A DNA stretch of 64,000 nt from Colius striatus (GCF_028858725.1 NC_084789.1:41571594-41635593); one strand, 5' to 3'; shown: positions 47,538 to 60,502, counted from the stretch's first letter. Numbers and translations: made by a program. Notes: a model not told the origin generated them from the sequence alone.

Positions 47538-50500
47538 CTGCAAGGACAAGGTACCAATGTCAGCTTGTCACCCAGGCTCTGCAGAAGGCAGCCTGCAGCA
47601 TGGTTTAGAAGGACACCCTCTGCAAGAATCCCAGGACAATGAGTACGAGTGGCACGACTCAGATGCTGAAAAGAAGCCCCAGTGAGGAGCTCACTTCAAC
47701 ACAACAGGCCTCTCCATTGTCCTGCAGATCTGCCAGTTCTCTTCTTCACACTTGCAGCATTCCATTACTTGTTTGCTGGTAAGGAAGCAGAGCTTTGCTC
47801 TGCTCCCACGTGGCAGGAGCAGCCACTGCCATCAGCTGTGTTGTCACAGTCAGATTTCAGAATTCTTGCAGTCCTTTTCCCTGCCTCTCCTTTTGGAGCT
47901 TCCCCATTTCTAACCCCTTCTGGCACCTGCCCCAGGGGCAGGCAGTTACTGCCACGGGCTGTGTGGACAGCACCACTGTTTGCAATGGCTGGTCAGTCAT
48001 CCCCTCCCATCACTCCTCTCCAAACTCCTTTGCACACTAAGGGAGAGAAGGCAGATTGGAACTGAGGCGGCCACAAATCAACCCCGAGAGGAGCTGGATG
48101 AGCCTCAGCTCTCTGTAAGATTTACCAGCCTTGCAAAGCACTGATTAGGTGAAGAGATGTTTGCAAAAGGCAACAATGAATTTTCTGCATAAGATTTATG
48201 GACATAATCAAGCTGGAATAGACATTTTCCCTGTAACAGCACCAGCAGTCATGATCTAAATAAAACAAGCACGCAGCAACCTGAACTGCTGCTCTGCCTG
48301 AAAGCCCACAATGCAAGTCAGGCATCAATCTCAATGGTTTAGACATTCCAAATTCTCAGCTACTATCAAATGGCTGCAGCAATAAACCTTTTCACTGGGG
48401 AGTGGCTGCACTGCAGGACTTACTACACAGGCTGAAATAAGGCTGAACTGAAATACATCACACTGTCAACTCCATTCATCATGCTGGCCCTTCTGAGCAA
48501 GCTGCTGAAGAGGGGGTGAAATGGAGGTGTGCACTGTGTCTAAGCAGGGAACACCATCAGTGTGGGGGTTACAGCATGCAGAGTAGGGATCACACTGAGA
48601 AATAAACCGGCAGATTAACCCCCCTGCTCAGCCTCACAGCAGAGGAGGTGGCATTTCTGCTTGGCTGGCAAAAGCGTTCTCTCAAATACACGTACGCACA
48701 GGACATCAATATTTTATACTGGCTTCTCTTTCCTATTCTCATCAGGAAGATGTTCCTGCAGTAATTAATTCACTGGGAATGTCTTCCACCCTGAGACACT
48801 TACACAAGGAAAAGTAGCCCACCAAAACACCCAAACAGGGCAGCAGTGCAAAGCCCTGGTACTGAACAGGCCCCTTCTGCTGATGGGGCCACAACAACGA
48901 GGGGCAAAACGTCAGAGAGCTGAAAACATGCCCCAAGGAAATACTGAATTCTCCTTGTCCCTTACCACAGAAGCAGGGGGATGGTATTTCACATTAAACA
49001 TTCCCTTCTATACACCTTTGTTTCCCCTCCTCCTTCTCCACCCTTAGCTGAAGAAGCATCAGGCATGCAGGAGGCTGCTGCTGGAGTTTACAGCTCCCAG
49101 TAGAGCTCTCCTAAGAGACAACATCGTTGCAAGCTGCTAAATTAGGAAGCTTTAATGAACACTGTGGGGTGTGCAGGGGAAGCTGGGCCCTCCTCTCCCC
49201 ACTGCTGCTTGGGGCTGTGGCAGTGTGGCTTCCATGCTATGTTTAACACCGCCTGGGAACCGGCATGTGGCTGCCTCCCTGGTGCAAGTGTTGGATTACG
49301 TGTGGCGGTGCCTGCAGATGCCTCCCAGGCGCCGTTCCTGCCCCTGCCCCACACACACCCCCCTGCTGAAACCCAACCCCAAGCAGCTTTTGGCTTTTGC
49401 TACTGAGTCCTACACGGAAAGAGAAGAATGCATCCCATCCACTGAAGTTACGTGGCCCTGATGTGAGCATCACACGAGTGGAGGGTGTCACCAAGCGAAC
49501 ACACAACATCTCTTGGCCCAGCACCACGATATGGAGCTCCTGCTTGCTACAGATTGGTAAGGGCATGCTGCTCTGCACTTTTAAACATAAAAATTTACCT
49601 CGTTGCAAAGAAAATCTGAAAAGGACATTTATTAATGGTGTTTACTGTGCCTCACCTCACTTGTACCGTTAGACACGAGACAGCAATTACCTCACAGTCT
49701 TTTAAGGCTAATTAGCAGCAAACTTCCTCCAGAAAGTTTTAATCTTTTATGCACACACATACATATAAATAAAAGCCAGGCATCCATGCTCTCAGATAGC
49801 CATTTAAATATGTATTTCTGGATGCATCTCTTATCTCTAGCTGTCCTGACACATATGTCTCTATACACCCTGCCCTCCCAGCATAACAAAACACAGGTAT
49901 CTCCTGTGAGCTCAGAGAAACCTGGAAGCTCCAGGGACCTGTAAGGGAGTTCAATATCTGTCTGAGGGCTTGAACTTCTGTAATACCTTTGCAAACACAG
50001 GCTAACAAAGTTCTGTTCTACAACAGCCTCTCGCAGAGTTACTCCAGGTCTGTCTTAAAACATGCCCCACATGCAGCACAAGGGCCCTGAGCTGAAGGGC
50101 CTGGAGTCGCCTTCACGTTCCCAGTCTCCCCATAAGCCTGTTAAATATAAAGGAGCAGAAATCCCTTGTGATCCCTGTCAAGAGAACCACTCAAAACACT
50201 TGTGGCCAGTCTCACAAACCATACTGCCAGCCCCTGGAAGAGGGGATGAATTTGGGAAAGAATAACCACAATCTCCAGGCCAGAAGACTCTTCTTTTCCA
50301 GCCTCTGATACCTTACACTGGAGATGTTTAATCCTGCTCCAGGCTGGGCAGAACAAGTGTTACAGCCTGCCGAAAGCTGTACCAGTTGCCACGTGCTAAT
50401 TTGGTTTCCTGGCTCTAAACACCGCTTCTGCTCTTCAGCTTACAGGAGCTCATCAAACATTCATTAGAAACCAAAGCAGCTGTTTATATTAATAGCAATT

Positions 50501-50783
50501 ACACAAATCTTAAGAGTAAATCGGAACGAATTCCACACGTGAGGGCAGCAGCATGCTCCAACCACTGCCCAGGGTCAGAGGGAAGAGACACCTGCTGCTG
50601 GTGGCTGTGTCGAGCACGCCAGAGCCTGTGGTTCCACTTCAGGTATCAGCAGATCTCCAGGCGAAAGATCTTCCAGCAGCATTTTGTTTCTAACACATGA
50701 CATCCCATCTGCTTCAACAGTTTCATTTTTTTTCTACCCTCATGGCTATTTTTGCACCTGATTCAATACCAGAAGCCAAAGCC

Positions 50784-51315
50784 CATTCCCTGCTTCATCA
50801 GCACGAGGCTGAGTTCAGAGCACCCACCATTCCCTGCTTCATCAGCACGAGGCTGAGTTCAGGGCACCCACCATTCCCTGCTTCATCAGCATGAGGCTGA
50901 GTTCAGGGCACCCACCATTCCCTGCTTCATCAGCACGAGGCTGAGTGAGTTCAGAGCACCCACCATTCCCTGCTTCATCAGCACGAGGCTGAGTTCAGGG
51001 CACCCACCATTCCCTGCTTCATCAGCACGAGGCTGAGTTCAGAGCACCCACCATTCCCTGCTTCATCAGCACGAGGCTGAGTTCAGGGCACCCACCATTC
51101 CCTGCTTCATCAGCACGAGGCTGAGTTCAGGGCACCCACCATTCCCTGCTTCATCAGCACGAGGCTGAGTTCAGGGCACCCACCATTCCCTGCTTCATCA
51201 GCACGAGGCTGAGTTCAGGGCACCCACCATTCCCTGCTTCATCAGCACGAGGCTGAGTTCAGAGCACCCACCATTCCCTGCTTCATCAGCACGAGGTTGA
51301 GTTCAGGGCACCCAC
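50784..51315 (+). repeat. 44-bp minisatellite, 12 copies
   Basis: CATTCCCTGCTTCATCAGCA starts at 50784, 50828, 50872, 50916, 50964, 51008, 51052, 51096, 51140, 51184, 51228 and 51272. The fourth copy is 48 bp because GAGT is duplicated in CTGAGTGAGTTC. Copies differ mainly at TTCAGAGCA/TTCAGGGCA. Homogeneity is high. Confidence 0.97.
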
Positions 51316-51697
51316 CCTCATCCACTGAAACTGTGAGACAAAGCTCAGTTGAAAAGGTGCCGTTTGGCACAAGCCTGGGAGGAACTGAGAGGGCAAGAAG
51401 TATCAAAGCCACATTTGAACAGGGTTATGTTACCATCCCTTCCCACACAACACTGAGCCATCCAGCGCTTCCCAAGACACGCTGTGTCTGTGTCTGTCGC
51501 TGCAGCAATTAGAAACCAGCAGTTAATTAGCTTTGGGTCTGGGGTTATGCTCCAGGGAAGGGCCTCATTACACCTTCCCGCTGCACAGAGTAATACAGCA
51601 AATGAATTTTAGCAGGGAAGTGCCAACATGCCCCTCGCAGCACATCTGCTGCCACCAGACGAGAGCAGCCCGCGCCTGCATTAGCAGCGCCAGGCAA

Positions 51698-51746
51698 AGC
51701 CCACGCCTCGTGCCACGCCTCGTGCCACGCCGTGCCACGCCGTGCC
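51698..51746 (+). repeat. Short CGTGCCACGC tandem repeat next to a MYO1D donor site
   Basis: CACGCCTCGTGC occurs twice, then CACGCCGTGC twice, ending 14 bp from the exon edge at 51760. On the transcribed strand this places GGCGTGG runs immediately after the donor GTGGGT. Confidence 0.85.
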
Positions 51747-51759
51747 GCTCCTCACCCAC

Positions 51760-51926
51760 CTGTGCAGGAACTTGGCGTAGGTCTGGCGGTAGGCGAAGCC
51801 GGCCCTGCGCACCCTGACGTTCTCCAGCAGGCCCAGGTACTCCACCTGGTGCCGGCACCGCTCCTCGTCGAACGCCTGCGGAGACTTCTTGTCGTTGGGC
51901 TTGATGCAACGCACGTAGTAGGGCTC
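51760..51926 (-). CDS. MYO1D: MYO1D exon, residues 583-638(split), actin-binding region
   Basis: It encodes [20 protein letters not shown] and [20 protein letters not shown] then [16 protein letters not shown], the near-invariant end of the motor including the SH1-SH2 helix region. The acceptor is CTCAG|GAG, and the donor CACAG|GTGGGT splits Arg638. Most class I myosins have QTYEKFL where this has QTYAKFL. Third positions are strongly GC-biased. Confidence 0.96.
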
Positions 51927-54184
51927 CTGAGGGCAAACCAAGGCAGCTTTCATCGCACACAGAAAGCCTGGGCAGACACAACTGCTGCCCCCGCCGAGGT
52001 GTGGGGCTTCCCCACGCGGCTGAATGAGGCTGGGCTGCTTAACGGCAGCGGCAGGGCTGGGACAGAAGGGACAAGAGCGGTGCCAGGCTCCCCGACACAC
52101 TGCAGTGATGCTGGCACAGGATGCCCACCTTACTCACTGTCCTTTGCTAGGTATCAGAGCCAGTCCCGCATCCTCTCTCTCTACAGACTTTGCTGATAGC
52201 AAAAGCCATCTCCATAAAAGACAGAACAAACAAGAACCTTGAGAACAGGCAGGAAAGCACCGTGACTGCCCTGGCTGTGGGTGCAGCCTTCCCAGCACCA
52301 GCCCACACAGCACGGATGAAACTGTGGCTGCACTGAATGGAGTCCTGCACCAACACAGCTGGATGATGGAAATCACTGACCACCAGCCTGTGCAGGGCAA
52401 ACCCCAGCTCCCTTCCAGCCCACACCCTCACAGGACAAACAGGAGCCACCGGTGTGTGAGTCTTTCTGCATGGCCTTGGACTGTGGGCAGCAGAGAAGGT
52501 TGGACAGGGACTGGTGGCTTCACTCCCCCTGCCCCGAGCTGCTGGGCTGACGCTGCACATTCAGCAGGAGTCCCACAGGGCCACACACCTTTCACTGCCA
52601 GCCAGCCCCATAGACAGTTCTGCTGGGCTGTTTCTGATGTCTACTTTCTCTTTCTGAGATTAAAGGCCAAGGCAGTGGATAACCAGCCCCAGCCTGGAAA
52701 GGGCAGCTGGGAATCTTTCAAACACATGTGCTTTCATCACACTGGGCTTTGAAGTCCCTCGATTTCTTTCTCTTCACTGCTAGCCCTTGCTAGCCCATTT
52801 CTAACTTTACTAGTGTGGGGAAAAGCAGTTAGTAAGCATCATAAAGGCTCACCTCAGCTTCTCCAGGTCAAATGGTATTAATATTGCATTAATAGATAGT
52901 ATTTCTGAGTAGCCCTTGCAAAAGGAGGTGCCTCTGAAAACCATGTAGGAGTTACAGCAGAACTTGAGCCAGGCTCAGGTTTTTCTAAGGAAGGGGCACA
53001 GGAAAACAGTAAGACAGAAAAATCCCAACAAATTTCTACTGATGTGAACATCCCATCGAGTCTGGGGCACTGCAGCTCAACTGGGATGCAAAGGGGGGTG
53101 AGACCGTGCAGGGGAGAACAGGAACGACCACCAACCCAGAAACTGAGACTCACAGGAAACAGGGGCTTAGTTCAGAAGGACTAAGGAGTTACTGACACCA
53201 CAGTGTCCAGAGCATTGCTGTTCCTTCCTGACAAGACATAAACTGCTTGCCTTGTCATTCATACCTTTGCCATTCAAAAAGGCAAACTTCAGTGCAAAAC
53301 CTCTGTGACTTCAAGCCCAGCACAAAGAGGAGGGATTGTATCTGGATCTGACAGAAAAGATAGAAGTCAGGGCGCTGCTTTCCTTTTGGAAAACAGAAAG
53401 AGGAAGTTCCTGCACAGACAGGAGATCATCCATCACTGCAATTACAGTGCAATTAAAGCCTCTCAGCAATGACAGCTACTAGGGTAAATTCTAAAGTAGA
53501 TTATTCCATGCTTACAATCCCACCAGCCTCAGCTCTTCAGGGGGATAATTATGCAGCTCCCATTATTGCACCATGAGGCTGTCAAGCCTGGGAGCTGCAT
53601 TTTATAAATGGAAGAACTGAAATGCAGAGACACAAAGGGCTCAGCTCTGAAAGCTGTTCAGAGGCCTAATTACAAGTCATTTTTCTTTTTTAAATCAAGC
53701 TGAATGATGTTTAGATTTTGAAGTGTTAAAAAAAACCCCAAGAAACCAGTTTAAAGTCATTGCCTTCTACCATCAAACTCCTCCTTGAGAGGTTTCTTGT
53801 CCATGGCTTATAGCTCAGCAGGTGACAGAAAGGACAGGACACAGGGCTGGCAAATTTGTGCTGGATGTGTCCAATCAGTCACTGTGGTGACATTTTAACT
53901 TACTACAGATGAAGCTGTCAGGCTGGAGAGGAGAGGTATGGATGAAAGAAGAGCCAGACAAAAGCAGTTACAGAGGAGAGGCAAAAAAGAAAGGGGAAAA
54001 AAAGAATACACAAATAAATGAGCTGCATGTGCAGAGAGAGCTCCCAGAGCAGCTCCTCACTCACAGCTGTTCAGGCAAACGACTTCCCTGCCCATGCTTA
54101 AAAGAAAAGCCACCCAAAGTAATCCATCACAGAAAGGCCAAATCCTCCAGAGAATAGCATGGGCAGCAAAACCTGTGCCCTTAC
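51927..54184 (-). other. MYO1D: MYO1D intron, 2.3 kb
   Basis: Mostly unique sequence. An AT-rich, TAAT-containing stretch at about 53430-53650 is a weak conserved-element candidate. I see no transposon or gene. Confidence 0.8.
53430..53650. promoter_or_regulatory. Candidate conserved non-coding island (weak)
   Basis: GCAATTACAGTGCAATTAAA, GGGGATAATTATGCAGC and CCCATTATTGCACC give several homeodomain/POU-like cores in about 200 bp of unique sequence. The call rests on motif density only. Confidence 0.22.
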
Positions 54185-54317
54185 CTTTGATGCTAGGTTG
54201 TCCACTAGTGCAATCATGGAGTTCTTAAAAAGAGTAGCAGCTGTCAGAGGTCTCTTGGTCACCTCAGTGATGCTCAGTTTACCTTCAGGCCACATCATCT
54301 TCAACACTGGGTTAGAA
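54185..54317 (-). CDS. MYO1D: MYO1D exon, residues 538(split)-582, motor
   Basis: It encodes [20 protein letters not shown] and [24 protein letters not shown], part of the actin-binding lower 50-kDa region. The acceptor is TTTTAG|T, completing Ser538, and the donor is AAG|GTAAGG. The 133-nt length and phase fit its neighbours. Confidence 0.96.
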
Positions 54318-55821
54318 CTAAAAGACAAGTCTCTTTAGTCACAAGGTCTAACAGCACTCCATTCCAAACTCAACACCTTGCTTCTGTCCAGATCTACTGG
54401 TGTTTGCAGCTCAAAGTGTAGCAGCCAAACCAATCCGACATTCCTCTCTTGCTCTTGGGCAATACACAGTTCAAACTTACACCCAAAGCATCTGGATAAA
54501 GATGTGCAGGGATGGGACAGTAACCATCCTGCAGCAGTGATCTATCAGGAGCAGTCTGTCTTACTGACACAGACATAAAGAATTCAATCAGAAGGGAAGA
54601 GTGAGAGCACAACAGCCTCCCTTGAAGCCTGCAATGTGATTTAAGCTGTGCCTCAGCACCATTCTTGGTTTGTACAATCATTTATACATTTTATCCTACA
54701 TCTTCTTGAAGGGTTGAAGGTGAGGTAAAATGCCCATGATGGATGGCAAGAGCTGTGGAACAGACAAAAGCTGAAAGCAGCTATGGCAATCTAATAGCCA
54801 ATCTATCATGTGCTTTCATGTGCCTTAAGTGGTCTTTGTGCACAGTCTTTACCAGGGACTTCACAGAAAACAGAGGCTAAATGAAATCAAACCTGTGTAC
54901 AGCAAGTATTTGGCAGGTTTTTGGTTAATGTGAAGTCCTGGAAACATGAACAGCAAGACTGTTCAAGAGAGTACAGCAAATAAACACAACAGGACTGTAA
55001 ACTAGGTTAATAGCTGAATTGGCTTTTCATGCAGGTAACAGAGCTGCCTGTGCAGCTGCAGGCTGTTTGATGCTGAATCCCACCTCTGAGCAAAGTCTTG
55101 GAAAGGCTGAGACAGGCCACAGTTACAGGACAGAAAATTGGAACACATTTAATACCAGCCATGAAAGAAAACAGCTTTTGGGGGCACTTGTGTATGAAGC
55201 ACACACATCTTGATAGCATTTCAAACCTGCCTGTCAAGGGCAACTCACAAATACTGATTAGGCAAGTCAAACATGTGACTGCATGGTTTAAACTCTTCAG
55301 ACCACTGCACACACAAAAAAGATTCAAATCTATTTCCCCATTTTGCCCATCATCCCTACATTTGCTTTCAAAACAGGAATTGTAGCTGGGGCCAGTGGTT
55401 TCTGCTGTTGACCAAATGCTGCTCAGTATCTCTAGCACTGATTAGATAGTTCAGTAAGGGTACACTTCCAACTGGTCCAAAGCCCTGGTTCATGGCAAGC
55501 CAAGCAGCACAGGTCATGTCTGCACAGCTATCTCGATTGCACAAGGAGCTGGGTTCAAACAAACACCTTCAATTCAGTTAAAGGGTATATCAGAACAAAA
55601 CCAATGTGTACAGAATAAGGACTTTACCCTGAGAAACCAAACTAACGGCCTCTGGGTCAGATACACAAAGATCCAATCCCAAAGCAATGTGTTTATGCAC
55701 ATGCACTGCACACCCAGTAAAGACACCACCACTGAAAACATTAGTCTCTTCCAGTACCCACTCTATAAAAAGGGCTCTAACAAGTCAGACTTAGATTCAC
55801 CTCATTAATGTATTTTCCTAC
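54318..55821 (-). other. MYO1D: MYO1D intron, 1.5 kb
   Basis: Unique-looking sequence; I see no repeat or gene. Confidence 0.8.
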
Positions 55822-55896
55822 CTGTTGTACATGAGGCGCTTGAAGTCTTGGAATAAAGTGTCCTTGTTCTTGTCAATAAACCCACTGACTGAGTAA
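55822..55896 (-). CDS. MYO1D: MYO1D exon, residues 513(split)-538(split), motor
   Basis: This 75-nt exon is short. It encodes [24 protein letters not shown], the segment after the HYAGDV strand. The acceptor is CCCCAG|T and the donor AACAG|GTAGGA. Both ends split codons, and the joined codons are ATT (Ile513) and AGT (Ser538). The pattern [17 protein letters not shown] identifies it clearly. Confidence 0.95.
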
Positions 55897-56964
55897 CTGG
55901 GGGTAAAAAGAAGGAAAACAGGGTTAATTGCAAAACAGCAAAGTCCTTCTCTGACCTGCTGGCATCAGTGTGGAATCATGGTTGGACTCCAGGATCCTAA
56001 AGGTCTTTTGCAGCCCCAAGGAGGAAGATGGCCCACGTTCCAGTTACACTCATCATTTCTGCCTCCAAGTTCACAGCAGAAATTGTCTTCTTTTTCAAAG
56101 TCTAATATATCCCTGTCTTGGTCTCAAGGAAGATTCTCTTCACCTTGTGCTTCCTTTTCCTTGGCAAAATGCTTTGAAATCAGGGCAATCTATCAGCAAT
56201 TGCTCAGCAAAGACTCCAGAACAAATCCAAACAGGGCAGAGTGGACTCCAGAACGATCCCACTGATTACCCTTATAAAGGAAAGGTAAGTTTAATCCCTT
56301 GTTAGCTCCCTTTAGATTCTGCTGGCATGGAGAGCTACACAAATCCTAACCATGAAATCATTCCAGGGACACTCCAGAGCACAGCTTTCCCAGGGAACAC
56401 TTTCTAACACGTGGGCATCTCTCACTTCTACTTCAGCTCCCTTTGCATTTCTGTCCCATACCATGGCCATTTGTCCTATACTGTGGCCACTTCTGTAGGC
56501 TTTGGGTACTGCAAACACTTCAGTCTGAATGGGGCAGGCTCCTTGCACTGCTAATTGCTGCAGTTTAACACTGCCCTGCATTTCGAGCCTACTCTAAATG
56601 ATTTGAGAATTTAAAGCCAGAGAGTTATATAATCACACTAAACAGATGTCTAAATCAGATTTTATTAGCTTTCTTGCATAAACACTACAAGCTGGGTTTT
56701 TTTCTCTCCCTTTTTTTCCTCAAGCACCCCCTCCCCTCAGCCCCTCACTCCCCTTCTCCTCCTTTTGTTTCCGTTCCAAGTATAAAATCATACTCTGTAG
56801 AGCATTAAGATTTAATTGGTAAGCAACTGCTGCACTCTGTACTTCTGTATGACAGCTATTCTGGTTCATCCCAGCAGCAGCATTACCTCAGAACCCTGTA
56901 CTGCTTCAAAGCAGGCTAAAAGACAAAAACAGAAGGTGCAACTTGATTTCTCAAGTCAACTCAC
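55897..56964 (-). other. MYO1D: MYO1D intron, 1.1 kb
   Basis: It contains a CR1 3'-end scrap at about 55970-56020 and a pyrimidine-rich stretch at about 56696-56770. Nothing else recognised. Confidence 0.8.
55970..56020 (+). mobile_element. Short CR1 3'-end fragment
   Basis: ATCATGGTTGGACTCCAGGA followed by TCCTAAAGGTCTTTTGCAGC matches the last 50 bp of CR1. It is too short to assign to a subfamily. Confidence 0.6.
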
Positions 56965-57035
56965 ATCACGTCCCCGGCGTAGTGCCTGATCCGAAAGTCT
57001 CTGTCGAACTCCAGAGTTTTGTCAGTTGCACAAAG
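56965..57035 (-). CDS. MYO1D: MYO1D exon, residues 490-513(split), motor
   Basis: This 71-nt exon encodes [23 protein letters not shown], with the class I myosin signature [10 protein letters not shown]. The acceptor is CTGCAG|CTT and the donor GAT|GTGAGT. It contains no in-frame stop, and its phases match both neighbours. Confidence 0.95.
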
Positions 57036-58089
57036 CTGCAATAAATTCACACACATTAAAGTGTCACCTGTGGACTTTCCAGATCCATGGAAAAGCAACA
57101 TGCATTGGAAACAGACCCAGGAAGCACAGCCATTCCACCTCCTACAGGCACGTGTAGATGCTAAACCCAGCTAAAGGCCCCTTTACAGCCTGTTCTCAGG
57201 GATGCATCATGTGTGTTTGTATTGGTGCAAATCAAGCTGTAAGAGCCCACAGCTTTAAGAAGGGCTCTTCTCTCAGAAACAGCAGGATTTTTGCTGAAGC
57301 CAAAAGGAGCAGGTAGATGGATTAAGCCTTTGCAGGAAGCATGGGCACCATTAAAAACAGCAAGGGCTGGTGGACCAGAATGGACCTTCTCACACTCTTC
57401 CCTTCACAATCAGTTTGTTGAGGCTGACACTAAGGAGAACTTTCCCCTCTTTGGACCATCTCTGCACCTGATCCTATAAATGTATAAGATCAAATGAACA
57501 AAGGCTGAGGAAAGGAGCCTGTTGTTGAGAAGCACTGTCAGAGCAGTCAGTACTTGTACACATCTAGATTAGCATTGGGCAGCTTGGAGAAGGATGATCC
57601 ACGCTCTAGGAACAGAATATTTTGCCACAAATATTAGTAGTGGCAGCATTTGCCAGTATTTTTCCTGGTGTGTTTGGCTTTCAGCAGGACAACCAAGCAG
57701 ACAGCAGCAGAGCAGACATACAGCACACAAACTAGGACATCACTATTTAGGGCACAGCAGCCCCTTAGAGCTTATCCACATGGAGCCAGGGTCCAATGTG
57801 CTCTACAGGCGAGCAGTGAGGCATTAACTCAGGCTGGAAGATGGGAGCTGATCAGCACACATACTTTAACCCTTTAGGAATGGCTTCAATCTACTTTGAA
57901 CTTTATAGTATCTGGAAAGAACCATTACAGGCTGCAAAAGCCAATTATGAAACCAAATCAGGTCCTCTGCTTTAATTCAAGCTAGAAGAGGCTGGCTTAG
58001 GAAGCTCAGGTTTCCTACAGCAGCTCTAGATGGGCCTGAGGAAGGTCCCTCAGACCCTGGTAAAGGACATCTGCAAAGGCACCAGAGGG

Positions 58090-58220
58090 GGAAAAAACAA
58101 TTACGCTGCTGTGACTTTTATGGTCAATTTTGTCAGGGCTCTATTGATTTAAGCTAGAAATTAGCAAGCCTGACAGATACATCATCCCCACAGACGTTAT
58201 TTATAGCAGCATTCCTTGCT
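58090..58220. promoter_or_regulatory. Candidate conserved non-coding island (weak)
   Basis: ACAATTACGCTGCTGTGACT, TTTATGGTCAATTTTGTCAG and CTATTGATTTAAGC form an AT-rich unique block with homeodomain/PBX-like cores. Conservation is untested. Confidence 0.2.
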
Positions 58221-59089
58221 TCCCTCCTAGTCTGTGCAAACACTTCGCTGACAATGCCACCCCCTACTGAGGAACACTGCACTGGCAGCATTTTCAGTGC
58301 ATGGCTCCTGTGCTGCAAAGGGATTCCTCAAGGTAAAGGACACAAACACATTCCTTTTTTCTCATTTTCTTTTCATAGCATCCCACATAGTTGATGAGAT
58401 TCAGTCCTCTTCCTCACTGGCTCAAAGTGCTTGCTACCTGCTCTCTGTGATGGAACCACATCACCTTAGCAGACAGGGGACCAAGGACAGAACAGCAACT
58501 GAACTCCTCTCTCTGTCAGCTTAGTCTGTTGACTAGATAGCTCCAGGACCTGGCCCACTTTCCACACTGCCCCACTGCAGAGGATTTAAGGCTCCATCCC
58601 TGCAGGCTTCACTATTCACAGTCATTAGGACTACTAAAGGAAGCAATTTGTATTAAAATCTAGAAAGCCAGACTATGTGCTCCATGCAAACACTTGTTCT
58701 GGGGGGAGTTTATTCACAACATGCTGTGAATCTGCACCTTGGGCAGGAAAAATCTAGGTTAAAGTGGAAAACAACAGCGGGCAGTCCCCCTCCCTCAGCT
58801 AGGATGCATGTGGCAGAGGAGATGTCAGGTGTGCTGCAGCTAAAGGGCACTTCAGGAGAGCCACAGCTGGCAGGAAAACATGGCTATTTTATTTCTGTGC
58901 CAGCCTCTACCCAAACAAGCCACATCCAGCTCTATTGTTTCTGTGCAGCCTCCCCGGAGGCAGCCTTTAGCACATTTCTTACACAACCATGCTAATTTTG
59001 TGTTTCTGACCTACATAAAGCGCTGCACTGGGCTGGGGGGGAAGGGGGGAGCAGCCTTCAGCACGATGCACTTCAAACCCCGCCTCAGA

Positions 59090-59175
59090 GGAGACAGACA
59101 TCAATAAATTAAAGGCTCTGATTTGATTACTCGGCACGAAAGATGCTCAAATTAATCAGGCTGTGAGGAACAAAC
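59090..59175. promoter_or_regulatory. Candidate conserved non-coding island (weak)
   Basis: AATAAATTAAAGGCTCTGAT, TTGATTACTCGGC and CTCAAATTAATCAGGC give several ATTA/GATTA cores in less than 90 bp. Evidence is composition only. Confidence 0.2.
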
Positions 59176-59658
59176 AAACAAAGCCTTTTCACTTGTACAT
59201 TGTACCAAAAGCAAAGCAAGTGGAGGGGCCTGGATGATCACAGGTCCAGAGTGAGATGGGCAGGGGTTGAGGCCAGTGAGGATGAAAAGCCACGACCACA
59301 GCGCTGCAATAGTGCACAAGTGTGAACAATTCCCCTGTCACCGTGTAGGAGAGCAGCCTGGCAGGAACATCACGTGTGGCCGAAGCACACATCGATTGGC
59401 TCCAAATGACATCACACTATGGCAAAGCAGCAGCTCGGCTTCTGTTGTGCCTGGAATAAACGGATCCCACATTGGGCATCCTTCGGCTCCCTCTGCCGGG
59501 CACGGAGCCCTCAGCCAAACCCAGCCCACACGGCCTGTTCTGCCTTGAGGGCTCCTCTCAGGCTCCAACCCTGGCCACCCTGCAAGTCCTTCTCCTCGTT
59601 CCATCACGCCTCAGGAAAACGGAAAAGGGGTCACCCAGGGTAGGAAGGAGCCCATTAC

Positions 59659-59829
59659 CTTTCTGCTGGAGAAATGAGCATGCTTGCCCAGCTTGTTATT
59701 GAGAGCCTCAAGGAACATCTCATCCGTCACCTTGCCGACGTTCATGCAGGCATCGTCCAGAATAGCAATGATCCCTTTGTGCTGCTGCTCCACCAGGTCC
59801 ACAATCACCTGGTTGTTAAAGTAATCGAT
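59659..59829 (-). CDS. MYO1D: MYO1D exon, residues 433-489, motor
   Basis: It encodes [40 protein letters not shown] and [17 protein letters not shown], essentially identical to mammalian MYO1D and including the relay loop region. It is 171 nt in phase 0. The acceptor is TTCCAG|ATC and the donor AAG|GTAATG. Confidence 0.97.
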
Positions 59830-60502
59830 CTGGAAAGCACAACGAGGGGCCTGTTTGTGACCTTGGCCAGTGAAAAGGAGCATAGCAGTGTTGGCCACTG
59901 AGGGACAGAGAGCGGGACATGCTGCTCAACGGGAGAGGCAATCGGCTTTCAACATGCACATCACTAAACCAAAACGGAGCAGGCTGCTCTTCCAGCTGCT
60001 CTTCTCATTTGTCAGGCAGCTCACATGAATCTTGAGGCCTCTGCTAAAACCACCTGCTACAGACTGCAGTATAAAATGTCTTCTTCAATTCAGCTGTGCA
60101 GTCAGCCCAGTGAGAACTGTGCATCTTGGTGTTACACAGGGAATCCCAAGAGCAAAACCCAAGAGTTTTACATTTGAATATCTCCAACCTGACAATATCC
60201 ATAACCTCTCAGAACAGAAACACTCAGTGCTGGGGGTGGCATCACAGGGATGTCACAATATGCTTGAACTCACGCCTGGAGTCACTTCCCATGCCATGCC
60301 AAACAAAGGAATGCCGTGAGATACTTGCTCAGCCCCTTCCACAGCCCCATTTCCAGACAGCAGGTCAAACAGCACAGCTGACACGGACACAGATGTCCTG
60401 TCAACTTCCACAGGAGCCCACATGGGGAGCAACTTCAGATCTGGCCCTTCTGCCGGTACACTGACCTCAAACCAACCTCTCCCTCCCCTGCCAACCACTC
60501 AC
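59830..60502 (-). other. MYO1D: MYO1D intron, 0.7 kb
   Basis: Unique-looking sequence; nothing recognised. Confidence 0.8.

Larger units (their letters stand above)
47538..51759 (-). other. MYO1D: MYO1D intron, 4.2 kb
   Basis: The main content is the 44-bp x 12 minisatellite at 50784-51315. A short CGTGCCACGC-type repeat sits at 51698-51746, just inside the 5' splice site. The remainder appears unique. Confidence 0.8.
57036..59658 (-). other. MYO1D: MYO1D intron, 2.6 kb
   Basis: Unique-looking sequence with two AT-rich candidate islands (58090-58220, 59090-59175). I see no transposon, tandem array or gene. Confidence 0.8.
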
